Below, in pieces: positions 26,830 to 37,142 of a stretch of 64,000 nt of DNA; the first letter of the stretch is position 1, and the number at the start of each line of letters is the position of its first letter. The position numbers were made by a program, and so were the translations under genes. The notes under the pieces were generated by a model. That model was not told the origin of the DNA, did no database searches, and was given only the letters and a program-made list of their open reading frames with translations. The stretch is from Mastigias papua (Eukaryota > Cnidaria > Scyphozoa > Rhizostomeae > Mastigiidae). The DNA lies in NCBI GenBank assembly GCA_964019165.1, contig OZ025271.1, forward strand, positions 5,458,570-5,522,569, given 5' to 3'.

Positions 26830-28145
26830 ATGTCTTAACTAGGCCCCTAAGCTCATTAAGTGCTGGATGAAATATAGCTACTTGTGGAAACTGGTCCTTT
26901 CTCTTGTCATTACATCTACCTTCCTGGTTAAAATGTCTTTCTCTCTCGTAACTGCTAGCACGAACTATCTGCTTCCTAACGAAATCCTCCTTATAGCCCC
27001 CTATCTACTAACCAACTCACTAACGCCTCCGACCTCTTTCTGAACTTCTTCTCATCTGAACAAATTCTTCTAATTCTAAGAGCCTGTCCATATGGGATTG
27101 CTTTTTAAGCGTGCTGATAGCAAGAGCTCCTCTGCAACTACTTGTGTGTATCAGTATATTTGCAGTAGAGATCTGTCTCCAAGGCCAGTCCTTTTCTACT
27201 TAGTAAGACTGCCAAATAACTGACACTATCCCTTGACGATCCTATCCTATCATTTATTGTTTGATGATAACTATTAATATACTCTTCAAAACTATATAAC
27301 TGTTCCTTGCCATGTGTGCAGATAAAAAACACATCATCAATGTACCTGTCCCAAATCCAAGGCTTAACTTCACAACTGTTCAACATATCTTCTTCTAAAC
27401 TGGACATAAACAAGTTGGAATACGCCGGAGCAACCTCTGTGCCTATTGCGGTTCTTAACTTCTGCTTGTACACTTTGCCATGAAACTGAAACACATTGCT
27501 ATCTAATACCAATTGTGCTAAACTAACTAATGACTCTGTGACAAACTGACGGATTCTGCTTTGTGTCCAGGGCTTTATGCATCGCCTCTTAACATTCACC
27601 ATGTGGAATATTAGGGTAGAGGCCCGCAACATCCGCTGTACAAGCAAGGCATTGTCTGTAATTTCACGTAACTTAGCTAACAACGACAGAAAATGATTCG
27701 TGTCCTTAAGGAATGATTTACTCTTACTAACTAAAAGATTAAGGTGGAAGTCAAAATGTTCTGAAATATGCTCTGTAGCTGTACCACAATTACTAATAAC
27801 CGGTCTACCTAAAACATCTGACAATCCCTTATGTATCTGAAGCAACAAATCAAATCGACCCAACTTAGAACCTCTAACCTGCATGTACTCGGCCTCCTTA
27901 TCCAACAAAGCCAGTTCACAAACCTGGGTCTCAGAAACTACGTTACTAACCGCTGCTTCTAACTATGATAAAGGACTACTATTACACTAATATTATCTAA
28001 CTGTCCATAAGATTCCACACAATAATCTTCTCTGTCCCAAACTACCACTGCCGACCCTTTTTCTGCCTCCTTAGTACCAATAGTCTTGTCAGTTTTAAGA
28101 TCATGCAACGCCTGTCGTTCCCCGACGGACAGATTACTAATCTGT
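26830..28145 (-). pseudogene. Penelope-like element 1, reverse transcriptase portion
   Basis: Reads from EKGSAVVVWDREDY near 28,040 through KLGRFDLLLQIHKGLSDVLGRPVISNCGTATEHISEHFDFHLN, then KDTNHFLSLL, to KQKLRTAIGTEVAPAYSNLFMSSLEED and WIWDRYIDDVFFICTHG. YIDD is the catalytic pair of Asp residues, in the longest frame (27138-27908). The first catalytic Asp block (ADVAGLYPNIPHGE) is present only in another frame near 27,610, so frameshifts flank it. After 27,138 the frame shifts again (ALRIRRICSDEK-type linker, 26,880-27,120). The order RT, then linker, then GIY-YIG identifies a Penelope-like element. It is not functional. Confidence 0.88.
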
Positions 28146-28152
28146 CAACCAT

Positions 28153-28178
28153 CTAATGAAGATTTTAATCGAAACGTC
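28153..28178 (+). ncRNA. hammerhead-like hairpin, plus strand
   Basis: CTAATGA, one extra A, GATT-loop-AATC stem, then GAAACGTC. Same architecture as the motifs at 37,014 and 37,143. It lies just beyond the N-terminal end of Penelope-like element 1 but on the opposite strand. The core has a G-to-A change (CTAATGA), so it is probably inactive. Confidence 0.35.
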
Positions 28179-28341
28179 TACTTACAGAAAAGTATATTTG
28201 TGGTTTATATATATAGTTCAATTTTTTTGTTTTTTTCAATATTTGTAAAACAAACTTTAGATAATCTAGTCACTATTTTTTTGTACGTTTGTAGTTATTT
28301 TAGCCGAAGGAGTTTTCATGAATAAAACAGTGCATAATAAA

Positions 28342-28456
<115 letters not shown>

Positions 28457-28525
28457 GAAGGCAACAGGATTTGAAAGAAATGAAAGCGAAAGTGCAAGAA
28501 CATAAGACATTGTACGTCAAGTGAG

Positions 28526-28960
28526 CTATGGGGCCACGCTTGCCAAGTCGTTGCTCAACTTTATCCAGTCAACGGGGCTGTGATGGTCCCCCTGGAGTGA
28601 GCAGTCTTCTTCCAACAGCAGGTCCAGTGCACATTGGGGTGGAGCTGCGATGGCTCCTCTGTACAAATCGTTTAAGAGAGTGGCACTGCGAGCAAATGAC
28701 TCACCCTTGAGCAATGATTTAGAAGTGTGGCCTGATAGCTCAGTTGGTAGAGCACTTGACATGCAATGTCAAGGGTCGCGAGTTCATATCCGGCTAGGGT
28801 CGGTTATTTTCTTGCACGTTCACTATTGATAATTTACACCAAGAAGCAGGACTGCAATGGATAGCACTTAAAACTGGATTGAAGGGAAGGTATAGTTAAC
28901 ATAAGAGAGAGGGGTGTTGGAATAGCTGATACCATCCCACCGGGGTAGAGAGTAAACGGT
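28526..28960 (+). repeat. possible tRNA-derived repeat around the tRNA-like sequence
   Basis: The stretch between the TA tract and the LINE fragment is relatively GC-rich, has no convincing protein frame, and centres on the tRNA-like box A/box B unit. A SINE is possible, but I see no clear tail or target duplication. Confidence 0.3.
28729..28801 (+). tRNA. tRNA-like sequence, probably a tRNA pseudogene or SINE head
   Basis: A-box-like tagctcagttgg at 28,736 and B-box-like gagttcatatcc near 28,780 are correctly spaced, with a good D stem (GCTC/GAGC). The acceptor stem pairs imperfectly (GGCCTGA with TAGGGTC) and the T stem has two mismatches. The anticodon arm is odd: CTTGA/TCAAG encloses a 9-nt loop, or a 6-bp stem leaves a 7-nt loop with anticodon GCA (Cys). 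The weak T arm argues against a working tRNA. Confidence 0.5.
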
Positions 28961-29437
28961 GTGAGCTCCGTGATAATGTCAAATTTTTCCTATTGCCCTC
29001 TGATCTGGCTATTTTGCAGCAAAGTTGCAAATAATGAAATTAATAGGACCCACGAACGTGCACTGAGAACTTTATATAGAGACTATGAATCCACATTTGA
29101 GGAACTTTTAGATAGGGGTGATACAACGACAACACATAAAAAGAATCTACAAAATCTTATGATTGAAATCTACAAATCAATGAACCATCTCAATCCGGAG
29201 TACATGTGGGATTTCTCTGTCAAGAAAGATGTCCCCTACAACCTACGGACTAAGGAACTATGCAAACTCCCCTCGGTGAGTTCTCAGCGCTACGGAATAA
29301 ATTCCCTATCCTTTAGAGGCAGTCTATTGTGGAATACTCTTAGTGATGATCTAAAATTGACAACTTCTCTCGTAAAATTCAAAAAAGGAATACGTTGCTG
29401 GGATGGCAACAACTGCAAGTGCTACATTTGCACTTAA
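28961..29437 (+). pseudogene. CR1/L2-type LINE, C-terminal RT fragment
   Basis: 158-residue frame, open to its stop, that matches the post-RT region of CR1/L2-like LINE ORF2: SNFSYCPLIWLFCSKVANNEINRTHERALRTLYRDYES, then a FEELLD and KNLQNLMIEIYKSMNHLNPEYM block, FRGSLLWNTLSDDLK, and a terminal cysteine motif (C-K-CYIC). The catalytic RT domain is absent, so this is a 5'-truncated copy. A TATGAT-type 3' tail follows at ~29,533. The open frame suggests a rather young insertion. Confidence 0.85.
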
Positions 29438-29532
29438 TTTGGGGTTTTTATGTATTATCGTTGCATATTATATTGTAAATAGTTGGTGTTAATTAGTTAT
29501 TACTAACTATAAATAAACCAACTGTAAATAAG

Positions 29533-29557
29533 CTTTATGATTATGATTATGATTATG
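29533..29557 (+). repeat. (TATGAT)n LINE 3' tail
   Basis: About four short-repeat units directly after the LINE 3' UTR, as expected for CR1/L2-type elements, which end in microsatellite-like tails. Confidence 0.8.
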
Positions 29558-29783
29558 TGACAGCAAAGTGGGTGTGAAATAACATCAAACTAAAAGGAAA
29601 CCTAATATGTTTGTTTGAAACTCCTTGTTGTTGTCCCATCACTGTTGAACGCTGGATTGTATGTCATAACTAATGGAATTCTAATCATTCTCACTCTGAG
29701 CTGTCTGCTCTTAAACCTTTGAGATCTGAGTTTCGTTTAGTTGTTGTGGAAATGGATATGTGGTCAGCTGTAGTTGTGTGCGG

Positions 29784-29930
29784 CAGGGGGATTATGTTGC
29801 ATATGCTGCCCGACAATTAGCAGTTAGGCAGGTTTATGAGGAAGTTCATGTAGACCCCACCATAGAATTGGATAAAACCGTACGTGACTGGTTAAAAGAA
29901 TTAGGGGAGGAGGATTCTGATTTAGATTGA
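29784..29930 (+). other. short unassigned coding-like fragment
   Basis: A 48-codon stretch reading RQGDYVAYAARQLAVRQVYEEV then HVDPTIELDKTVRDWLKELG and an acidic end before TGA. It is charged and helix-like and not low-complexity. I do not recognise it. It could be the remnant of an exon or element protein. Confidence 0.25.
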
Positions 29931-29939
29931 GGGTAGCAA

Positions 29940-30650
29940 ACCCCTCAAAATGTCAGGTAATGTGTCTAGGTCTTAAAAGGATCAACACCTTTCTTTGGAA
30001 GTAAATGGTGATGTAATAACCAACTCCAGAGAGGTAAAACTATTTGGTGTGATACTTGATTCACAGCTGAATTTTAAAATTCATAGTAAAGCTTTATGTA
30101 TGAAGGCCAATCGTGAAGTAAGTACTTTGCAAGGGTTGCAAAATATATACACATCCAAAAAGCAAAATACTTTATCAATCATTCATTGCGTCAACGTTCA
30201 AGTACTGCCCTTTGATTTGGATATTCTGTGGAAAAGCAGAGAATGATAGCATAGACAGAGTACACAAACGAGCATTTAGAATACTACTTTAACGACTATG
30301 AATCCGCATTTGAAGCTTTGTTAGCAAAGAACGGTGGAACAAATATCCATACCCAAAATCTTCGTATGCTTTTGATTGAGATATATAAAACTCTTAACGA
30401 TACCAATCCACCCTTTATGCAGGGGTATTTTACAAGAAAAGACGTCAAATACAACTTTATGAATAGAGATCTGTTAAAAATTCCTGCTGCAAATAGCACT
30501 ATGTTTGGCATTGATTCTATAGAATTTCGAGGTAGCCTTTTGTGGAACAGCATACCTGATTTAATTAAAAGAGCGTCATCGGCTGATATATTCAAAAGCA
30601 ACATTAGAAATTGGAGTGGAGAAGAATGCCATTGTAATATATGTAGATAA
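29940..30650 (+). pseudogene. CR1/L2-type LINE, RT thumb and C-terminal fragment
   Basis: After a frameshifted NPSKCQVMCLGLK start, one frame reads EVNGDVITNSREVKLFGVILDSQLNFK (RT region after the catalytic palm). Then, past breaks near 30,200-30,290, comes YESAFEALLAKNG and a 110-residue frame with LRMLLIEIYKTLNDTNPPFMQ, FRGSLLWNSIP and a terminal C-CNIC motif. It is the same family type as the copy 1 kb upstream but clearly diverged, with at least three frame changes. The 3' end has an ATT-rich tail near 30,770-30,797. The catalytic domain is missing. Confidence 0.82.
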
Positions 30651-30821
30651 TGCTTATTAGTTTTATACCTTGTAATTTATAATAGTATTCGTTTTCTCTT
30701 TTTATTGTAAATAGTTGGTTTGATTTAACTCGCATTTCTACAATGTAGAGCTAGAGAAAACACCAACTTAAATAAATAGATTATTATATTATTAATTCTA
30801 GATTAAGCAGATTTATATTTT

Positions 30822-31330
30822 ACCTAAGATCCACATGGGTCTTAGTTACGGGGCGTCCAGTCATCTCTAATCGTAGCAGTATAACAGATGATATATCGGA
30901 GTATTTAGGTCACCACCTCAAGCCGTTGATCAGCTTCACTAGGTCTTACGTTATGGATACTAACCAATTTTTAGGTAGGCTAGGTAAGTTTAGTAGCACT
31001 CCGGATGGGGCTTTACTCTGCGCTGTTGATGTAGTATGGCTTTATCCTAGTATACCACGTGCGGAGGGTCTTGAAGCCATTAGCGAAGCACTGGGTAGGA
31101 GGGTTAAGCCAACTGTGGCTACTGACACCCTGGTTGGGTTGGCATCCCTGCTCCTTAAGAAGAAACTATTTTGAATTTAACTATAGGATATATAGGGGAA
31201 AGTTGGGAATGGCGATATCCATGAAGTTCGCTCTGGCCTATGCTAATCTCTTTTTACGTGGGCTAGAAGAGAGGTTGTTTGGAGGCTTCGGCCAATTTAG
31301 AGTTAGGGTAGGTAATTTGGCAAGATGATT
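30822..31330 (+). pseudogene. Penelope-like element 2, RT fragment
   Basis: Reads LPKIHMG, then in the next frame GRPVISNRSSITDDISEYLGHHLKPLISFTRSYVMDTNQFLGRL, then ALLCAVDVVWLYPSIPRAEGLEAI (first catalytic Asp block), TDTLVGLASLLLKK and, after another shift, FNYRIYRGKLGMAISMKFALAYANLF with LEE. This matches Penelope RT from the PKIHK block to the motif preceding YxDD. The YxDD block itself is not reached, because homology ends near 31,330. At least two frameshifts. It is a separate copy from element 1 and on the opposite strand. Confidence 0.82.
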
Positions 31331-31334
31331 AAAG

Positions 31335-31799
31335 GATAGGGGCTATGAAGAGTCACCGGTTAATGAATAGATAGATAGGGTACATGGGCTAGATAGGAAG
31401 ACTCTTCTAAGTGGGGTGGGCAGGGAACCCAACTCTTTTTTTTATATCACTTCAAATATTGAAATAAAATACAATAACATACTTTGTTTGCACCACATAC
31501 AGCCGGAAAGGACTCTGAGTCATCTGGTCCCAACTGCATATGGTGCTTAATATTTAGCATATTTACATCAAAATAAGAAAAGGTCATTTCACATCAGATG
31601 CCCCATGATTAACAAATATTGGGATGAAAGGACATGCTAGATGTCCAGGAAAAACAATTTAAGCATATATATTGAACAATTGAAGATGTCCAATAATACT
31701 AGACATCTGATGTGAGAAGAGCTATTTAATATTCTAAACAAACCCAACGACGATAGAAAAGTTAAAAATAGATAATGCGCTGCTAGTAGTTGTATGTGC
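31335..31799. other. unassigned region
   Basis: No protein recognised. Two short repeats of the theme acatctgatgtgag / cacatcagatg lie in inverted orientation (about 31,590 and 31,700), possibly remains of the LINE 3' UTR that follows on the minus strand. Confidence 0.35.
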
Positions 31800-32960
31800 T
31801 CACTCCACCCTTCTAGTCGACAAGATAAATGATGTTGTCTCCAGGATTAAGTTATTATTTATATCATTAAAACGTGGATGTCCAAAAAGGAGAAGTTCAC
31901 AAAGGGCACCGGAGCTTAGATTTCCAAGCTCAAGTCCAGGGAGTCTCGAAAGCTTGTCAAGGAGATCGTTTCGCATCTGATCATAAATAGGGCAATGCAG
32001 GAGAAAATGCTCATTGTCTTCAATACCTGAGTTGCACGCACAGATGGGACTTAAGGATTCAAATTTGGGCCTAAATTTATGTTCATTCATTGGACTGAAT
32101 TTAACACCGAGCTTAGTTAGGCATCTCACGCCACGTATATCATGAACTTCTAATACGGATTTCATATTAGGTCTTATCTTAGCGAGCAATTTGCCCCTGA
32201 ATTCACCCAGCGTATTTGATTCACGGATATCATTATCTAGCGCATTCCATTCAACAAGCGCATTGTGGAAATATGTATGAGAAAAACGAGCAGTTTTGTG
32301 GATAATTGGTTCATATTCATTGACATGTCTAAGGGAATACGGAACTTCGCGACCATCAGGCATTACCTCATATAGATACGCAGGATGCTGGCTTTTTCGC
32401 AATTTAAAGAAATGGCACGGCCTTCTAAACCACCTTATATCATGCAAGCTTGTCCAGCCAAGCGCCTCATAGAGTCTTGGCCTACTCGTACCTCTCCAAG
32501 CACCAGTAATAGCAAGGACAGCAGAGTACTGTGTTTGTTCGAGTCTTTTCGTGATACCTAGGGACATTTGAGGATCGTGTCGATGATAAATAACATCTCT
32601 ATAATCGAGACGAGGTCTAATATAAAGTTTATAGATTTGGTCAAGTACATTACGAGAAACATAGTTAGACAGAAGTTTTATCATCCCAATTCCCCTTCTT
32701 ACTTTAAGAATAGCCTCTCGGATGTGGCTCTTAAAATTCAAGTTTTCGTCCAAAATCATACCAAGGTGTTTATGTTCAGTTTTTCTGGCAATCTCTTCAC
32801 TCTCAAGTTTTAATGGAGCATGCTGTGGTTTAGACCGCTTAGATGAAAATATAACTTCTTTTGTTTTCTCGACATTGAACAGCATCTTCCATTGCCATGC
32901 CCACAGACTAATACTTTCAAGGTATTGATTTAGCTCTTGAGCTGTCATTACGTTTGACAA
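31800..32960 (-). pseudogene. CR1/Jockey-group LINE, RT thumb to C-terminal zinc motif
   Basis: Open 386-residue frame: LWAWQWKMLFNVEKTKEVIFSSKR (end of RT palm), HKHLGMILDENLNFKSHI, DQIYKLYIRPRLDYRDVIYH, KRLEQTQYSAVLAITGAWRG, and C-terminal FRPKFESLSPICACNSG, then EDNEHFLLHCPIYDQMRNDLL with a C-C-H-C arrangement as in many LINE C-termini. The catalytic palm (first Asp block and YxDD) is missing. The frame is open throughout, so the deletion may have happened in a source element or recently here. It continues from the endonuclease part at 33.0-34.0 kb. Confidence 0.85.
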
Positions 32961-34028
32961 CTTTGTTAGGAATATGGGCAGACAAAATAAGAAAAACGAC
33001 TTGTAAATTTTTCAGCCATGTCGTTAGGATCCATACTATCAATAGGATCCATGAGCTAGCCGGTCGATCCTGTTTATGGCGACCTTGATTTCTTGGTCAT
33101 TATATTTTGCATATTCGCAGATTGTTCTATTGTACGGAGGAGGGTAAGGAATGAATACATTCACTTTGCCATACACAATCTGATGTTGACAATGATCATC
33201 AAGAGAAGGGTGGACTCCAGATTCAATGAACATATTAGGCTGATCAGTTATAATGAGGTCAATACAAGGCATACCCTCATTTCTTATATTGGTTGGCTCA
33301 TTAACTAGCTGGTAGAGATTGTTTGTTCCAATTAATTCATCTAAAACGCTACCTTCATGATGCTCAACATCCTGGGGCCACCATTGGGACGATCTACAAT
33401 TAAAATCACCAGTTAGCATCATCATGTAATGTCTTTCAGCTTGAATGCGACTTACAAAGGTTTCCAGACCATTAGTGAAACCATCAAACTGTTCTATTGT
33501 CTGTGTTGGACTTCGGTACATAGTTGTAAAAATAATTAATTTTCGTGCAACGATTAGCAGCAACCATTTCTTGCAGGCATTCAAGGTCCTTCTTACGCTT
33601 GTTTGGTAACCCTTTACGATAATAGAGGCAAACAGCATCAAGATATATTGATCATTGCGAAAGATATTTTTGCTGAAGCCTTCAATAGTAATATTATCAG
33701 ATTCAACTGAATCGTTCAACATGGTTTCAGATAATGCTAAGATATCGTAATGGTAAATTGTATTATAAGCCTCAATTTGCGGTATCTTCATACTTTCTCT
33801 TGCACAAATACTGTTGAGGTTCCAGTGGCAAAATTTCAACCCTTGTTCCCGATTAGGACCAGGGTTGGATTCAATATCACCAGCCAGTAAAAGAAATAGT
33901 TTTGCATCAATCGCTTGCCAAACCAAAATGTTGTCTAAAAGAATTTCTAGCTGTAGCAAATATATTACATTTGGGAGAGACATCACAAATTGACGCCGAA
34001 AGACTATCGAGTTATGCAAAAGTGACAA
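32961..34028 (-). pseudogene. LINE APE-type endonuclease with N-terminal 2A-like peptide
   Basis: 329-residue frame starting at 34028. After ~50 mostly hydrophobic residues comes AGDIESNPGP, then an APE/EEP nuclease: KFCHWNLNSI, DILALSETML (catalytic Glu), TTMYRSPTQ, MMLTGDFNCRSSQWW (GDFN), NMRNEG-like linker, CIDLIITDQ and SLDDHCQHQIV (region of the catalytic His). Residues ~108-155 read out of family register. A neighbouring frame gives the expected LYYRKGLPNKRK, so two frameshifts offset each other. The nuclease runs into TNKVVK-like sequence near 33,000 and joins directly to the RT thumb, so the RT core is deleted. Confidence 0.85.
33855..33878 (-). other. 2A-like ribosome-skipping motif DIESNPGP
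   Basis: Residues 51-58 of the endonuclease frame give D-I-E-S-N-P-G-P, an exact match to the D(V/I)ExNPGP consensus at which ribosomes skip the final Gly-Pro bond. Such motifs are known at ORF2 N-termini of APE-type LINEs in several invertebrates. The upstream hydrophobic run is typical. Function here is inferred, not shown. Confidence 0.85.
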
Positions 34029-34029
34029 A

Positions 34030-34829
34030 ATGTGCAGTAGTATGTGAGGGAACAGCGAACAAAATGTGTTTAACTTGACAGATGTATTTAAATTGGATTG
34101 TTAAGCTAGCATTTAGTATTGGTGAGTACTTTGCAAGAGCAATTCCTGCACGCCATCGATCAAGAGCTGAAACAGTCTCCTTGACCACGTTTTCTGGAAA
34201 AGAGGTTATCTATCTCATTGAGACACCTGTGATAAAATTTGCAGCGCGTTGGAAATCTGTTTAATGGTAATACATACAACACAAATAATCTAAAAAAATA
34301 ATCAAAAAGATATGCAAATGAAAAAAGAAAACATGTGGGTATTGCCATGAAGATGAAACGTGCAAAAAATAAAATAAGGGTAGTGTAGAAAATTCAAATG
34401 AGGCTTTTGCAGGACTTGCCTTTTCCTATATCCTGTGCAACTTAACTTGATAGGTATATTACAACGATGTAGAATCATCCCAGGATGGAATGAGAAGCTC
34501 CTAAAATCAACGTTTAGACCACACTGAATGAGGATTCTAACCCAGGTACAAAAGGTAAAACCTGTAATCAAGGATCAATGTGCATCAAGCAATTCTTAAA
34601 GCCTATCTATGACATAGGAATGAAACAACATAAAACTGACAATTTTTACAAAGAAAGCCTTTTCTAGTCCACAGGGCCATTAGTACTTGAGTAAGTACGT
34701 GTACAACAAAGAGTTGTACAAATGTAAAACAAAACCATCTTATGTGACAACCCCTGTGGGACATCAAAGCATCAGCTATACGTGATAAACAATGGCAAGT
34801 AAGGCTCGCGGCTAACAAAATAAGGTTTC
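34030..34829. other. unassigned region between LINE endonuclease and ORF1 relic
   Basis: No recognised protein on either strand. It may include decayed LINE inter-ORF sequence. Confidence 0.35.
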
Positions 34830-35720
34830 ATCGTTACAGTTTTTAACGACAAGTAAACTATGCGACTTACTGGTCGCGCGTTAAATTGACGGTAAGTTCT
34901 ACGGTGGGCTGAATAAACTAAATAGTAATGGAGAGACATGTTTTGCACATTTTGAATTTTAGATGGAGAGTGAAGTTCAATAAGTTTCTGGAGGTCACCC
35001 TTACTGTCAAGAAACTGAAATTTCCCCAATGTTGGCGCGAGTGCGGCAGTTGATGTCCGCAAAAGCATAACAGTCCTTGTGGTTCCTCGACACTTCGTTG
35101 GCACTGTTCAGGAGGTCTAGTCTAGGCTTAGTCAAGTCCAGGCGAATCTTAACTGATTTACTCTTTTTCCTTGCCCTGTAGACAGCCGCCCTGTGCCGTC
35201 CTGTGCCCTGTAGAATACTTCCAAGCAACTACCTGCTGCTTATGCTCCCCATTTGCACCCATGGTTTTACGACCAATACAATGAGTGCGGTCAATGACCG
35301 CGTCAGGGACATCTACCTCCAACTCATTAAAAACACTGTTAACCTTTCCAAGATTAGCGTGCCAGGTTCACTGGAAGGATTATTCGGGAGTTCGATTCCA
35401 TCAACTCTCATACATAATCGATCGGAATACTGCTCATGGTTGTCGTGCAACTTGCGGAGATGTGCTAGACGACTTTCCAAAACTGCATTGTTGGCCTCAA
35501 GTTGATCGACCCGCTCAACTAATGCTGTTATTCGTTTCTCTTGGTCTTGGACTTTCTCGTGTAATACCATTGTTACCTCTTCCTTCATTTGGTTAATATC
35601 CTCCTTTGTAGCAAGGCGTTGTAAGAGCTGATGAAATTGCTGATCGAGGTATGATTTTACGTAACAGGAAAGATCCATCTCCGTAGGCCTAGTAGAACTA
35701 CCAGCACGGGTATTAACCAT
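34830..35720 (-). pseudogene. LINE ORF1 relic, coiled coil plus RRM-like domain
   Basis: Start at 35720 (MVNTRAGSSTRPTEMDLSCY). Residues ~35-100 form a heptad-rich coiled coil (ATKEDINQMKEEV to RLAHLRKLHDN), followed by HEQYSDRLCMRVDGIELP, which is the usual beta-1 segment of L1-type ORF1p RRM (Transposase_22). The frame then breaks at 35313. Downstream pieces (AVIDRTHCIGRK, YRARKKSKSVKIRLDLTKPRLDLLNSANE, FLDSKGDLQKLIELHSP) appear in other frames to ~34,840. It would bind LINE RNA as a trimer. Whether it belonged to the adjacent endonuclease copy is uncertain, because CR1-type elements usually have a different ORF1. Confidence 0.75.
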
Positions 35721-35929
35721 TCCAATAATCCATAACAGCTTACATTAATGGAAATTCAATTTTTAGCGATATAGTTACCATTAGTTCGTACCTGAAATAA
35801 GTTTGGCACACCTGCATTTGCCTAGCATTCGAATTCTCAACACTACCTCAACAGCCTAGAAAAGCATGATCGACCACATCGGCTAACACTTGCAAAAAAA
35901 TTAAAAGAAAAAACCAACTCTTGGAGGGG

Positions 35930-36570
35930 GGATAGGATTCCAGAAGTCATTACATACCATCCAGCGTTCAACAGTTCGGGGAAACAATAAGGAGTTTCCA
36001 CTCTATGTTTTCAAACTCAGAAGAGCATAGGAAGGTTTTTCCTGAACCTCCAGTTACTGCTTTTAGGTGATCTAAGTACCTTAAGGACTTGTAAGTTAGG
36101 GCTAGGCTGACTACTAACAATAACTGTGATGAATAGAGTTTTTCTTCTTTTGAAAAGTCCAGATGTCAAGTTTGTAAATCTATTCCTGAAAGTGGTACTT
36201 TATATTTCCACATAACTGGTAAGGAGTATGAGATTATTTTTTTTAACTGTGACTCGTTGGCTGTTGTGTATTCGTTTGACTGTGTTGTGTTCGGTGTTCA
36301 GTATGTGGGTAGCATTACCACGCCTTTTAGGCTTAGGTTCAATAATTATAAGGTGTTTTCTGGTAGGTTTGGGTCACGGTCTTCAGTTCCCCAGATGAAC
36401 ATTTTTCAGACATTTCGCTGAGGAAGGACATCATGGGTTCGTGGAAGACATTCGCTTTACTGTAATTGATAAAATTATTGGGAGGGATAGGACACGTGGA
36501 AGTTTCTGGCAGCATAAACTGTGCACTTTCACACCCCGGGGTCTTAATGTTAAGGAAATAGACGCATAGG
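35930..36570 (+). pseudogene. Penelope-like element 3, linker and GIY-YIG domain
   Basis: After a frameshifted linker (FQEVITYHPAFN, pieces of the Cys region), one frame gives FFNCDSLAVVYSFDCVVFGVQYVGSITTPFRLRFNNYKV: the GIY half is VVYSF, the YIG half QYVGS, and the catalytic Arg lies in FRLRFN. Then in shifted frames come FRHFAEEGHHGFVEDIRFTVIDKIIG and RGSFWQHKLCTFTPRGLNVKEIDA with its stop near 36,570. This is the C-terminal end of a Penelope-like ORF. The RT is not next to it, so it is 5' truncated. Hammerhead-like motifs follow on the same strand. Confidence 0.82.
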
Positions 36571-37013
36571 ATTGTTATTTATTTGAGTTTGCTGGTTTAT
36601 TCTATATGTATTCACTACCTATTCTCCTTATTTTATTTCATGTCACGGTTTTTACTTTTATGTAGTTATACTTCTCTGTACTATTGTTAATGCAGCCACT
36701 TTTCTTAGTATATCTCCTTCCTCTCAATATCGTCCTTCTTGATCATATTGGATTTTCTTTTCATGTTGGTTTACTTCACACCCACTTTGTTCTTGCATGG
36801 TTTTCTCTGTACCCTGGTGGACCGGTAGGTACCAGCTTCTCCAATACCCTATTCTCTTATGCTAACTATAATTCCCTTTCCTCTCAATTTTAAGTGCTAT
36901 CCATTGTAAGCTCTTTTGTCGTTGTGTAAAGTGCTCTATTGTGGTAAGGTGATTATGTATTGTTCCTGTGTTGTTTCATTATATATGCGCTGTATGTAGC
37001 GGAAATGTTATAA
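36571..37013 (+). other. likely 3' region of Penelope-like element 3
   Basis: No protein recognised; T-rich. It lies between the GIY-YIG stop and the hammerhead-like motifs. Confidence 0.4.
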
Positions 37014-37043
37014 CTGATGATGGCTTGTGCTCAAACGTTTTAC
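37014..37043 (+). ncRNA. hammerhead-like motif downstream of Penelope-like element 3
   Basis: CTGATGA, extra T, GGCTTGTGCTC hairpin remnant, then CAAACG in place of GAAACG. It sits ~440 bp after the GIY-YIG stop, same strand, where Penelope terminal repeats carry hammerhead motifs. The G-to-C change in GAAA would be expected to kill catalysis. Confidence 0.4.
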
Positions 37044-37142
37044 AAGTTGGAGTGTTTTCTTGAGTATTTCTTTATGTCTTTAAATATTTCTTTATGATTG
37101 AAGCTGTTTGAGTGGGTATATGTATATATATTCATCAGAGAA

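Noticed and set aside
28729..28801. Functional tRNA gene
   Set aside because: T stem mismatches and an enlarged anticodon loop make a working tRNA unlikely. Kept only as a tRNA-like feature.
34302..34818. Minus-strand frames between LINE endonuclease and ORF1 relic
   Set aside because: Cys/Phe-rich AT-driven frames without LINE motifs.
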